Source: Cloeon dipterum (Eukaryota; Arthropoda; Insecta; Ephemeroptera; Baetidae). Taken from it: a stretch of 64,000 nucleotides of DNA. Where the stretch lies: NCBI RefSeq assembly GCF_949628265.1, contig NC_088789.1, forward strand, positions 6,998,886 through 7,062,885. Direction: 5' to 3'. A model generated the notes under the pieces. That model did not search any database, was not told the origin of the DNA, and saw only the letters and a list, made by a program, of their open reading frames with translations. The translations under genes and the position numbers were made by a program. This document shows positions 1 to 12,495 of the stretch, piece by piece (positions within the stretch are counted from its first letter, which is position 1; every line of letters starts with the position of its first letter).

Positions 1-3000
1 AGAGGAGATAAATTAAGTCGAAATTGGTCTGATGTTCTCTCTCGGCGCATCACGGAGATATTGCATTAAATGTGGATATCAACACACCCTCTGAGGCAGA
101 TAAATCGACTTTCAAGCTCTTTTTTCAAGCCAGTGCCCCGTGTTTGCAACAAAGATTTACTAATTACAAGCGAGGGGGTGAGTCGAGCGGAAAAAGATAA
201 AATGAAGGGCGCCGCTGGTGCTTCCGTACTTTTTCATTATGAAAAATGCGGGGAGAGCGGGCAAAAATAATCGAGACGCACGGCTGAGTTTCGCCGAGGA
301 GTACAACATCGTGGGTGCGGCGAGAGAGCAGACTTGACAAAATCTTGATTGCGCGCGCTCGCCCCTCGCCCGAGTTTTCCGCCTTGCGAAATAACGAGTG
401 CGCGTGTGTGTTAACGACGTGAAATTTATTATAATTACGCTGGTGGGTAGATGATGGTGCCTATTTTTTACTCGCCGAGCAGAGCTGGGAATTAGCCTCA
501 ATGCAACGCATTGGCTCTGACGCGGTCGTCTTTTAACTTCAAGTGCAGCCAGTAGCCAGTAGCCCGTTCACGTTCCGTTGGGTTTGCGAACTTTTTTTGC
601 TCTTGGTGCGCATTGGTGCGCTGGTATTAATTTCGAGAATCAAGCGAAATCCTGTCGAGAAGGGTCACCTAAGTGTGTAAAGAAAAATATGAAAAGTTTT
701 TATAGCCATTTACGTTTAAAGATCAATGGGCTTAACAAGCTTTTAAAAACTTTTTATAAAACAGGCCAAGTTTAAATACTCTGCAGTTTTAATACATCTT
801 GATTGCTGGAAAATTCTTCTAGCGTTTGGAATACGGTTTAAATTTTCACCACGAATTAACTTGCTTGTTCAGCAGTGACAAGTGTTTACATATAAATTTG
901 AATTAAGCTCTTTTAGCAGAGCTCCAAGCTATTGTTTGTTTACAAACTTGCAGGCTTTTATGATACCACGTTAGCCGACGTGCAGGTATACTGTTTAAAG
1001 AATTGTCCCGCTCGCAGGGAAGAGAGCTGTATAATATCTACCCCACGAGAGAAAAAAAGAGTCGCCATCCAAACACACACTCCTTTTTTTGAAAAAGCGG
1101 CGTAAAAGGTCGTAAAACAAATTTTCCCGCGCCATATGAAGTTTTATTGCACTTTTGAAAAGCACAAAAGGAGAGAACTGCTAGGAATAATTCAGCGAGT
1201 TGCATGATAGCGTTTGTGCCGACTCACTCTGTGTGTGCTTCACCAGCAGTTTTGATGCATACATCACCGACCGACGTTTAGAGTCGGAGGCAGGCCAGCT
1301 AGCTATGGAAAGCGAGAGAAAAAGTCGTGTTTTCCGCCTGCAGACCGACCGACCGACCGACCACACCCTGCTGCAAAATATGTATTCCTGAGAGTGCAAA
1401 AATAAAAGGCGCGCAGTGCGTGCCCCGTGTGTTTTTGTATGAATAAAAGCATCAAGCCCAAGCGCGAGTAGGAGAGAGTTATATCATTTTTGGCGCCGGG
1501 GCGAGGAAGAAAATTCTTCTTTCACGACAAAAAGGTCGAGGTGAGGAGTAGGGAAAAGTTTTCCTCGCTCGAAAATTATCAAAAAGCTCGTCCGCTACCT
1601 GTTATCATCCATCCAAGAGAGTGATGAATTCGCAACTTGAAAAATTCCTCCCTCGAGCAGCAGCGAAGGTTGTTTATCCAGCACTCGGCAGAATCTGATT
1701 ACGGTCCAGCAGGAGTCGGAAATCCCGACCGAGAGCGGCAGTCGAGTGCATTGGGTTGATTTCGGGGGACAAGGGAAGAATGACCCTCGGGCAAGTCGCC
1801 TCTCGTCGGAATTATTGTGATTAATATGCGTGGCCGCCCAGTATTGCTGCGTGTGTTTAAATTTTGCCGTCCCAACAAACAGCAGCAGCGTGCCAAAACA
1901 ACCCTCCGGAGGGCCGTAAATTGGATTTAACAGTTTAATTGAGTCCCTGCCAGGAATTATCCGACGACGGCGCATTTCCATTCGCACATAATACACACAC
2001 AAAGCGCGTGCGAATGGCAGCAATTTCATTCTTTTTTTTTTCTCTCCGACTACAGCACACGCAAATTGAACCTCTCTTTTATTTTTCCATTCGGATAATT
2101 TGCGCCCGCGAGCGGCTTTAATTTCCCGGCGGCGTTTTTACGAGCACCATAGTGTTTGTGTTTTGGTCACTTAATTTGTGCTTCGCGTGGGAGCCGAACT
2201 CGCATTTTTTCGCAGGACGCCCAGATTACATCGCTTTTGACGACACAGGCACAGAGAAGCGTTTTATTAAAATAATGGTGAAGGCTTAAACAAAAACACA
2301 CAGAGTGCGTGATGATCAACATTTACTTTTTTAAGATATCAAAGTAAAAAAGCACATGAGCGCAGGTTAAGTGGTTGTCATTATTTTTGGAAATATTGTA
2401 CTCAGCACCGCTATAGAAATGTGTTGAAATATTTATCATGCATACAACCAACTGTTTCTTTTTACTAGAAAAAGAGTCCTCGATCAAGGGTTATCAGAGT
2501 TATTCAATCGAAATACAATAACAAGTATAGCCCATACACAAGATTCTTCTAACCCTAATGAAACTTTTCTACTGGGATTAACATCATACTTATACTATTT
2601 TTCCCTGCAAAATAACGAAGCAGATCTCTCTAGTACATAGCTTGAACTATTACTTTTAATTGCACTGCCTAAGATTTTCTCCTCTTAGAGTCGAGAGCAC
2701 AATTAAAGCACCACAAGCAAAATAATTTTCCGCTTGAAGTGCAAAGAGTCACAAAGGAACTCCATTTCCCTCCTCTCTGCTGGGATAAATTTTGAGCGAA
2801 TTCTCTGTATACCTTGGCGAATAATAATATAAATATCACACCTGTCCGGCGGCAGGAAGCTTCATTTACATTTCTATGCTTTTTTGCAAATCCTCTCGCA
2901 CGACTGCTTGCTTACCGCAGAACGGAAGCAAACTCACCGAGCTTCTTTAGCATTTGAATGCCCGGCCGACAATTGTAACCCCTGAGCCTGTTGTTGGCCG

Positions 3001-6000
3001 GGAGAATTCACCTGCTATACAAGCAGCGAGGGGTCCACTTTTTGCGACACAAAGTCGTGTTTGCGTGCGTATATGAAAGAAAACCTGCTGCTGGCCGGCC
3101 AGCCGAAGGGATTACTCTATTGTTTCCAGAGGCGGCGACTACTGTCGCTAACCAAGAGCAGCTCTTCGCGCCGACAGCACCGGCATATACAGGTATTAGA
3201 ACCTGGCTGACCTTCGCGATGCCGCCGACGTGGTAATACAAAAAGTAAGTAGGTGGTCAAGTGCTGCGACGCAAAAGCAAATAACAGATCGGCTCGATTT
3301 TCATTCCTGCGATAATGAACCGGACGGTATGATTAACACACATGCAGCACCAGGGATCATTACCGCGTGGAACTGCATGCATTGCACACACATGTGCAAC
3401 AACGGCTGGAAATAGAGCTGCAATTACTAACGGGTGCCGCCGCTTGTTGCTGTCTCGCATTTTGAGAGTAATGGCTTTTGAGCAGGTGTTGCGGGCTTTA
3501 CGAACGAATGGAGTGGTGTTAACACCCTTTATTCGGGGTGTAAACATTTAGACGCACGGCCCAAAATTGACACACTCGAGCGGTAATTTTTCAACATCCT
3601 GCTTCACTGGTGCGGTTTCCATGTGCTGCCAGAAAGAAAGCCCTCCACCAGCCGAATGTTAAGAAAACTGTTAAAAATGATATCAATCAGCTCTGTTTGA
3701 GAACAAAAACTGCTCGTAAACAATTACTATCGATGAATTTAAAGCATTAAACAAAACGCACCTATTGTGCACAGCCAACAAGAGATTGCATTCGATCGCG
3801 TCAAGTGCATTGCGCATGAATAATGAATACAATTACTCAAACAATTATCTCATGTTCTCCTTGTAGAGCACAAGCAAGTAGTGACTTTTAATAAAAACAG
3901 CTGTTCTGATTCGCCGCATTAATATGCATCCATTGATTTATGCGCGCTCCGCTTTTCATCATCAGCGTCGTCGCAATAATAATAATAGTATTAAACGATT
4001 TGTCCTTCGATCGTGCTGCTATTTCAATGCACCGACAACGCGTATTATATATATGTATACCATATGCACTGATTTGATTCAGAGCAGGCTCATTCAAGCC
4101 CGTGTTCGCCGTCAAAATTCACGCTCGGCTTGCGATGCGATGCACAGCATTTTCCATTCTTTGATTCTAGCGTATGCACTCGCATACATCCACGTGATGC
4201 AAATGTCAGCGTCTAATCAAGCATTCTCTCCGTCTCGCTCAAAATAAAAAAACTCGTCTGACACACAAAAAAATCCAACCACTAGGTCCACATCGAGCAA
4301 GCGCAAGAGTTTGCTGGTAAGAGCATAAAAAGACGGGCACGGTGGATTCACTTCAAGAAGGGCGAAATAGTTTGCGCGGAACAAAAGTGGAGTATGTCTC
4401 ACACCTCGTGGCTGAACCTTTGACCTATTCTGCAAAATGTAGCAAACTTGGTGTGCCACACAGAGGGCGACGCGCAAGAAGTGCTCTGTGGCGATAAATT
4501 TCAGCATACTCTGGCAATGACACATCCACTGGCAGATTTGCATGCTTTTCCAGCAGCAGGCGGTAATGTTTTTAGTCTGGCGGAAAATGAGAGAAAAGAG
4601 ATGGCGAGAGAACAGCACGAAAACTTGTGCAATATAATGCGGCGGAGTTGCTGGAATGAGATAGAAAATCCATTTGGAAGGAGTTGATGCATTAGTTCCG
4701 ACAGCGGATGGAGAGTCTCAGCCAGTTTATTTGTTTGTGCATTTAGTCACGGATATTACTTTGAAAATATTCGAAGCGTTGCTGCGAATGTGGCACGGCA
4801 ACTCTATATACATTGGCAAATTCTCAAAGAAACCACAACAAAGGCGTGATGTTTGTGGGGTTCCTATGGCAGAACCGAACCGTGGGTTTAAGCCGCAACA
4901 CCAAGAGAGGAATCCATCACTGTCAAAAAATACATTGCAACTAACTTTGGTCAGATTCCAAGCAAGATTAAATTTTTCGAATGGTCACGAGCGATTGAAA
5001 AAGAAAGCTAATAAAGTTGGTCCTGAGGGACAGTCGACACCCTTGAGCCACCCATAGCGTGGAAGGGAAGCCTTTGAACAACCCTGCCCCTCGGGTCGTG
5101 GAGATCCCCCACCTAGAGCGTTATACCTGTAGCAGCTAAATCCAAAAGCAAATAATACTTTCCAAGCGAGTGACACTTTTTGAGTCACGTATTGTAACGC
5201 AACACTCTAACTTTCCTGCAACAATTTACGTAGTATGAATTTTGTGTGGGGAAGCTAACGTAAAACTAGAATGGTTTCAAATATAAAAAGTCCAGAGTGA
5301 GTGAGCATACATCTATCTCGTTCAGCGATCAAATGCAAGCGCTTCGATTGCACACTGGCAGCAGCTTCACCGCACCAGAGACGCAGAGGCCGCGAGCATA
5401 AAACGTAATTTAGTTGCAATGGGGAGAAAGAAACCTGATGCCTCTTATCAGATGGTCTTCCTGGAGCTTATTGCACGGGGCGCCTGCCTCGTAAACGAGC
5501 AGGCTGCCTTTTTCCTCTGGAAAATGCAGAGCCGCCCGGCGCCGCTATTCTGCGTTCGCCTTAATTAAATTTCTGGAACTATTTTGCATACACGAGAGAG
5601 CCCGTGCGGGTGCTGTGCTAATTTCACGTGAACAGTACACAATTAACTGCCGGGATGGCCTGAGGCCGCCGAGTTTGCTCCCCTGCCGACTGCCTACAGA
5701 GCGTTTTGGTGTGTGCACACTACACGGCCACTGCCGGCGCCGAAACTGCGCCGCCGAACTCGCTCACTCACTCTCCTGCAGCTTTTGTTTGCGTTTTGTT
5801 TCGAGTGAATTTCATGTGTGTGGGAGCGGCGGGCTCGCGTCCCGCAAGAGTTGCAACTCGCAGGCTAAGTCGTAAATTTTCTGCACGCGGACGTAAAATA
5901 AACCCCCTCGTTTCCTTTGCTTTCGGAATTTGTTTTGTAGCACGCCCGCGAGAGGGAAATTTCAACTTCACACAGTTTTTGTTGATTTACATACGTCACA

Positions 6001-9000
6001 ATTTAAATTGAGTTCGCACGCATGAAAACAGTTTCGAGATTGTCACTGAAATGCAGTATTTCATCTGGTAAATGGATATGAATTTTTTGTGGGATCCTTA
6101 CGATTAAATGCTTTAAATATTTGACAACGATCTCGTGGGAAACCGTGCATATCAGTATTTTGGGGAGAAGCGCAGCACCCATAAATTTGCGACTACCTCT
6201 TAGATATCAAGTCCATGCAAAATGTATGGCTGTCGCACTGCAAAATATCGAATTTCTGCGAATAAAATATTAAACACTCAACTTTGCATTTCCCTGCACA
6301 AAAAAGTAAGCTTGCGCAGAGGGGTTGCTTTCTGATCCTCGGGCGTTTTTATCACCCCTGAGAGATACGAAATGTTTGGATTTGGCGAAACAAAACTCAA
6401 ATTCTGAGAAGCTCTTCGTGATTCGACCAAATTTTACGTCATTTGCGATCAAAAGCACTTAGGATAAGAGCTCTTGCCATTTTTTTCGCATGAATAAAAC
6501 TGCCTCATTTTACTGCCAAAACAAATGCCGGCACGTTATTAAATTTCATAAAGATCCATCTTTCATGTTTGGAGCTTTTCGCCGGGCCCATAAAACTGTA
6601 GTAAATGGTAATATTGTATAAGCACCGAAGAAAGCAATTACTTTTCATTAGCAAGTTTAATGTGTTCCTGCTTTCGCGCAATCCATAATATACGGTCGCA
6701 CGCGGCCTTCAACTTTGGTATTTTACGCGCGAGCTCTTCACCGAGCGATTCTCGTTAAAACACGCGCGTCTTTATAATGCATGGCTAATTATGCGAAAGT
6801 TTGCGCGCCTCCTAACGGGCTTAAAATTTCATTCACGGCACGGTAGAACGTGCGCCACTTCGAGCGAAAATAGATTTTTAATGCCGCAACTTGTGAACGA
6901 GTATCGAAAGAGTTTGCTAATTTCGCAGTTTGTCGTTTTTGTCGAAATTGTAATCGCTTTAACGAAAGAACTGCTTTGCATTTATATTGATAGCACGATT
7001 GACTTGAGTGCTTACACGCAATTTTTCAGTATTCGAGTGTCAGATGTGGATTTTGCTGTTTAGGCGCTTTTCTCAAAGGTCTTGTTTCTCATTAAGAAGA
7101 TCAAAGGACGTTGGCTCCAGCTTGCATCAAGGCATTGGTGTCAAGTGTACATTTATTAAAGCTTATAAAAAAGAATAATTACTGAAAGTTTGTTAAAGAT
7201 TGCGTAGTTGTGTCCCAAATATAAATGATTTATTTTCAACGAGATGCATGTCTGTTTGAGTCAAGCATTCCAGCTGAGGACAAGACGCTAACTTAATTAG
7301 TGGATGAATTCATAGAAGATAAAAAAATCATCAGTTCATTACTGCGTTTAACAGACACAAAAGGCAATAATATCACGTGGGAAAAAGTGAAAACGAAGCT
7401 TTTAGGGAACAATCGACCAAAACAATCAGCACCACCACCCGCGGTGCAAACCATTTCCTCACTAACGATCACACGAAAATGTTGTCGGCGAGAGATCTCG
7501 GGCTGTTTACCTCACATCACAGCCAGCTTAATAAAATCCGCCGGCGTAATTGTTTAAAATTACAAGGCGAGACCCTCAAGAACAAATAATTGTGGCCGGC
7601 GGCGAAAACACGCGGCTACCTGCACGCTGGAAACGCTGGCTCAGCGCGGTCCTGTTATTAGCCGGGGTGAGGGCGGCAGTGCAAGCGTCCTCGTCGGGGT
7701 GGCCTATTCATTAATTTCCCATCTTGGCCTGGATGAGTTATGCCGGCCGAGAGCGAGCAGCCCTAATTTCGGGCTCACAGCGCAGCGGAAGGTCACGCAG
7801 CGTGCAGCCTGTGTTTATGTGCATTTTTGGTTTGGTTTCAAAGTCTGTAATAAAACCCTCAATCGCCTCCAATCATAAATTCGTGCGGTCCAAAGACCGA
7901 GTAGGCGCGGGGCACGTGGGGAAAAGAAAAATATCTAAAAATTTATTATCTTTTTGTTGCCTGCAAGCTTCTTTTCAATCGTCCAACATAGCGGACCGCT
8001 TTTGTGCATCATGCGAGCAATAAGGATGGGATGCAGCTATTTGCTCATACACAAAAGTCAGCTCGGCCCATGAAAGAATCTAAGGAAGTCGTTTGATCAC
8101 CGAATCAAAACGTATATCCGCTCATATTTCATCTAAAATGCATTGGACGTAAATTTGCAGGTTAAACCCGATTTTTTTTACCAAAAGCATTAAAATTGAA
8201 CGTAATCGATTAGGGGCATGCTTTTCTAAAGGAAGCCAAAAAAAGAGGGATGCGAAAAATATAATCCCAACGATCAGACCAACTTGGCGCTCAGCCACTT
8301 GGATAAAGTATTTTCTTTCCAATACCGTCTTCGACAATTTATTCCTCCAAGATTTCCCCTCGCGATAATTTTTGCCTGCTGCTCATCCATCTTGCGAATT
8401 CCGCCGAACTCGATCTGGAAAGGCAATTTTGAATTCCGCAGCACGAGAAGAGAATTATTAAAGGTTGAATCCTGGCGGAGTCACGCTATTTCCTCGTGTT
8501 GCTTTCCATCCCCAACGCAGGGGTAGATTTCCCATTTGCGATTGCGTCAGCGAGCCAGCGGCGGTGGCCGCGTGAAATATATCGTATCACGACTGATTGA
8601 CGCAGTGTCGACAGGTCAAAAATTTTGACGTCCCCCCTAATTGGAGCGGAAAAAACAAAGAGGCAGAATCATAAAACAAGTTTATATACACGCGCGCGCA
8701 CGAATGGAGAGAATATCGAATCTAATGAGCCAGAGAGACTGGGTCGTTGGCCCAACCTGCTAAAAAAATACACGCAGACACGATCAGAGTTGCAGGTCTG
8801 GTTGGCTTTCAGAGGAAAAAATTATCTATATGCTTGCAGAGAGCATCAAATATGAAATGTTGCGGTTTATGGCAGTTTTCTTTGTGATTGAAAATAAGAA
8901 TGAGAATGTCATGTGCTATTTGTCATCACTTACAACTATTAACTTGATATAATTTATTTAATTCAGTTTTAAATGTAATTTGCAAACCATTTTTTCGTGA

Positions 9001-9173
9001 ATTTCGAAAAAATCTATAATTTAAAAATCGTGAATCTTGCCCATCATTCGGTGCACTCATTGGTAGACTCACTAATGTTGTCTTTTCTCTACCACCCAAG
9101 CACAGCGTCCGATCTTAAGGGTCACTCACCCTCACGTAGTCATCAATCTACATTGGTTTTATTGTTATTTATA
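1..9173. other. Non-coding region, no gene recognised
   Basis: Both strands were read and only short open frames of up to about 144 codons were found. None shows a family motif or a convincing set of splice-linked exons. The stretch alternates AT-rich segments with GC-richer, CpG-containing patches (for example 4990-5150, 5480-5900 and 7580-7760). A TATA-like AATATAAAAAG near 5281 is followed by TTCAG near 5320, which could be a core promoter, but no gene follows that I can identify. It may be intergenic or intronic DNA of a gene outside the window. Confidence 0.5.
1343..1362. repeat. (GACC)5 tetranucleotide microsatellite
   Basis: Five perfect copies of GACC. It is one of several short tetranucleotide tracts in the non-coding parts of this window. 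Confidence 0.9.
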
Positions 9174-9322
9174 CACTGCCAGTCATGGGTGAGAAAATCT
9201 CACCCCGCCGTATACCTGGAGTGTCAAAGGTGAGATTTTCGCACCGCGCAGCAGTGACATGTGGCGGGTTGAGATTTTCTCACTGCAGCGCAGTGACATT
9301 TTCTCACCCCTGACTTGCAGTG
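9174..9322. mobile_element. 149-bp fold-back / MITE-like element with ~30-bp inverted ends
   Basis: The left end CACTGCCAGTCATGGGTGAG and the reverse complement of the right end, CACTGCAAGTCAGGGGTGAG, match with few mismatches over about 30 bp, continuing into GAAAATCTCAC versus GAAAATGTCAC. The interior repeats the same theme in both orientations: GTGAGATTTTCGCAC near 9230, GAGATTTTCTCACTGCAG near 9272 and CGCAGTGACATTTTCTCAC near 9288. No coding capacity is present. This is the structure expected of a non-autonomous DNA transposon or fold-back element. The CACTG start recalls CMC-type transposons, but I see no clear target-site duplication, so the superfamily is open. Confidence 0.65.
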
Positions 9323-12300
9323 ACTAACAACCAGATGTGCGGTCCGAATTTGGGTTGCCTTTGAAATTTATAGGCAGAAAGTTTCTGTATTTATCTGCCA
9401 ACAATATAAATGAGGAAAAAACCCGCTGTCCCAAAACCTTTCTTAAGGAATGTTTGCTGAGAAACTGTGGTTTAACCCTTTCTTCCGGTTTTCCCTAAAA
9501 ATAAATGATTTTCTTCTAGTTGACCACTTTGTGTTATTTTATCGACATCTGGTCAACATACGCATATCCATTAATCGTTGCACAAGTATTAAGTTTGGCA
9601 TCTTATTATTGCCTTCATATCAATTTTATTACCTATCCATTCCATTATTAATTGCGAAAATTTATTTTATAATATGCTAAAATAGCATCTATATAGAGAT
9701 ATTACAAACTAGCGTTACTTACAATTAGTTCGGTTTTCATCATAGCACTTTGTATAGATAGAGATAAACTGTTGTTGAATCCCACAAACTAGACTCCATG
9801 AACTACTTGCTAGTCAACAACTTTAATTTTCTTAATGTTCTGTGTAAATGTTCATAATTGATGGCCTGTAAAGCCCTACTTTGAATGAAATCGACAAAGA
9901 GGCGCAGGATTATCGGCATTTGTTGTATGTTTGCATTCCTGCAATTGCTTCAAATTCCGAAGTGCATGGTAGATGGAATCCATACAACACTTTTGCATCC
10001 TTGCATACTAACTAATACACTCCTCGGAGGTATATAGCTTAGTTCCAATTATCTCTCTACAAACTTTATAAACAAGGAAAAAACTCTTGCTGCGACTTTT
10101 TTTATATAAGACAATGTTCTTAACTGCACCGATTAAAGGAATATAAAGTAAAAGAAATCGTTAAACCATAGCGTTGAAGCTGTTGGGCGACAATTACAGT
10201 TACTAATTAGAGGCTGAATAAAACGCAAGGACTTTTTCCACCAGCGCAGAAAGGAGAGTTGACGTCACCACCTCCGATTCGCTCAACGCAAGTGTATTTA
10301 ATAATATTCGTTTGGAGAGCGATCGAGGCGTTTTCTTGGCATTTTCCTTCTCGCGCTTGAACGTGCCGTGTAATTACGATACTCGGACGTGTGATTTAGC
10401 GCGCGAATTATTCATGTTTTGCGCACCAGGAAATGGCACGCGCCCACTGTGCACCACTTGACTTCACCACCGTCTGCGAGTGGAATGAAAAACGTGTATT
10501 TTGGGTTTTTACACTCACTGCGCCAGGAATTCTTACGCATTTGCACAATTTCTGTGAGCGCATGAGTTGTTTTTTAGCGTTTAAAATGCGTCAGCGGCTG
10601 AAGAGGAAAACTAACAAAGAATAGTTGTCAACATTTTTTTCAATAATAAGGAAAATAACTTGTATTTTTGTTGGGTTAGAATATTTCAAAATGTGGACCG
10701 AAATTCCAGGTATGCAACTATTTCCAAATATTTAAGCTACAATCTCCTTACACAAATTCTCAGGAGAGGATAATGAGTGTGTAGTAGTTAGAAGCTGTTG
10801 GGGGTGGAATGTGAATTGTGAGTGAAAAGGTAGTAGTAAATTTCTATGGTACACGGCTCTCAGCGGGAGAGATATTGTCACATCCAGCCCATTCAGCAGT
10901 TTTCACTACAAACCTTTTGCCCTTTTAACCTGTTTAAATGTTTCCATTGAGTAAAACGCAAATGAATACTCGACCTCAGCTCAATGAAAATATACACGTA
11001 CAAATTTAATATTGTCAAATGAACGGCGAATCAGAGCGTAACAAGAAGAGCGAGAGGAGAAAATTGGCAATAATTACCTGTCGATCATAAATGTGTGGAA
11101 CGATTGCGGTCCAGCTGTCTCGGACGGACGGATGGAGGAAAAAGTTGCACCAGCAGCACTCAATCAAACAAGCAAAAACACATCCAATCGTACGGCTTTA
11201 TGACAGATAACGTCTTGTCAAAGTAATAGTCTTTGGTAACGACGACTAACGCACACAAACATGGACAGTGGTTCAAGTCATTCCAGCGCTCACGACCTCA
11301 TCAGCAGCAGATCTGCAACAAAAACACAAAGGGCGTGTTCGTTCAGTCTCTGCCGAGGATGCAAAAGTACCAACAGGGCTGTGATAATACGCAAATCGAG
11401 GCCTTAATGTGCATAATCAGGGCAAAAACACGGCTGAAATCTGTTATCACGCAATTTAGCGGAGAGCAGGAAATGTGACAAAAACACTGCCGGGCCTGTG
11501 TGTAATGCTAATGCGATTTGCTTGCGTTTCACTTCTCTCGTCGCCGGACCAGACAATCCCAGACTCCCCGACTCATTAGCCATTTCAGAGCTTGAGCCCG
11601 GCCATGATTAGTGACACTGACACTGTTGGTGCCGAATCAATTAGAATTAAGAGCCGTACCTGTCGAGTATCCGTTTCAAAACACCGACCTTCTTAGGTTA
11701 CATCTGCTCCGTCTGCGCTCTCGTACGTACGTACAATATTTTATGCCCAGCTTCTCTGACTAACCAGCCAGCCACACAAAAATCGCTTCTTAGCGCTGCC
11801 AACCAAGCTCGCACCTGCGCACAAAGTTCTTCCTGAAATTCCTCGATGAGTCGCTGACAGACCAGACGGAAATCTGTTTAGTTGGCAGCAAAAGGGATTC
11901 ACTGACTGACAGATTTTTGTACTAGAGACATCTGGTAGCGAGATCATGCACCACCAGCGAAAACAAAGATAAGATCCTGACTGGCAAACCGAAAACCGAA
12001 CTCACAGGCCATAATATTCCACAACATTACACACATGACTACGACAACACTCATGCGGCATAAGGGAATATAAACGTAGGACAGGGTTTAAAAGACACTT
12101 CAGACTGAAGACTCAGAGGTGCGTTGGTTTCTGGTGCCATGATATACATAGTAAACCAAATTTATGATATTTACGGCAACATTTTTGTCAGTTTCATAAT
12201 GCGATCAACTACAAACTATTGCAAACTTCGTATCATATCTTCTCAAATTTGGGTACTCCCCCAACACTTTTTTCATATATTTTTCCTTAGTATGTAGCGT

Positions 12301-12495
12301 TTCAATTTCACTGACTTAATGTACATATAACTGTTATAAATTAGCTCAATTGTCCGATTTCCAGTCTTTTTGTGTGAACAATTTGTAAAAAAAACATGAT
12401 TCCGGTTCCTATAGACACAAATGTCTGTTTGACAATTATATTTCACACGTATCTACTTTTAAGTAAATTTATACAGCTTTTTAAGTTAAGAGAGG
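9323..12495. other. Non-coding region upstream of the SKI2 helicase
   Basis: No exon was recognised on either strand. It contains a dispersed-repeat copy at 9783-9891 and otherwise unremarkable AT-rich and mixed DNA. I searched by eye for the strongly conserved N-terminal SKI2 segment, whose signature would encode a Tyr-Pro-Phe-Trp-Pro-Gly stretch, and did not find it here. The 5' UTR and promoter of the helicase presumably lie in the last few hundred bases, but no TATA box or initiator stands out. Confidence 0.4.
9783..9891. repeat. Dispersed repeat, copy 1 (partner at 58338-58432)
   Basis: It shares with 58338-58432 an ordered series of matches: CACAAAC, CAATGAACT / CCATGAACTA, CTTGCTA, GTCAACAA, ATGTTC, GGCCTGTAAAGC, CTACTTT and AAATC. 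The spacing is nearly the same in both copies. Order and spacing over about 100 bp argue against chance. The repeat family is unknown. Confidence 0.5.
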
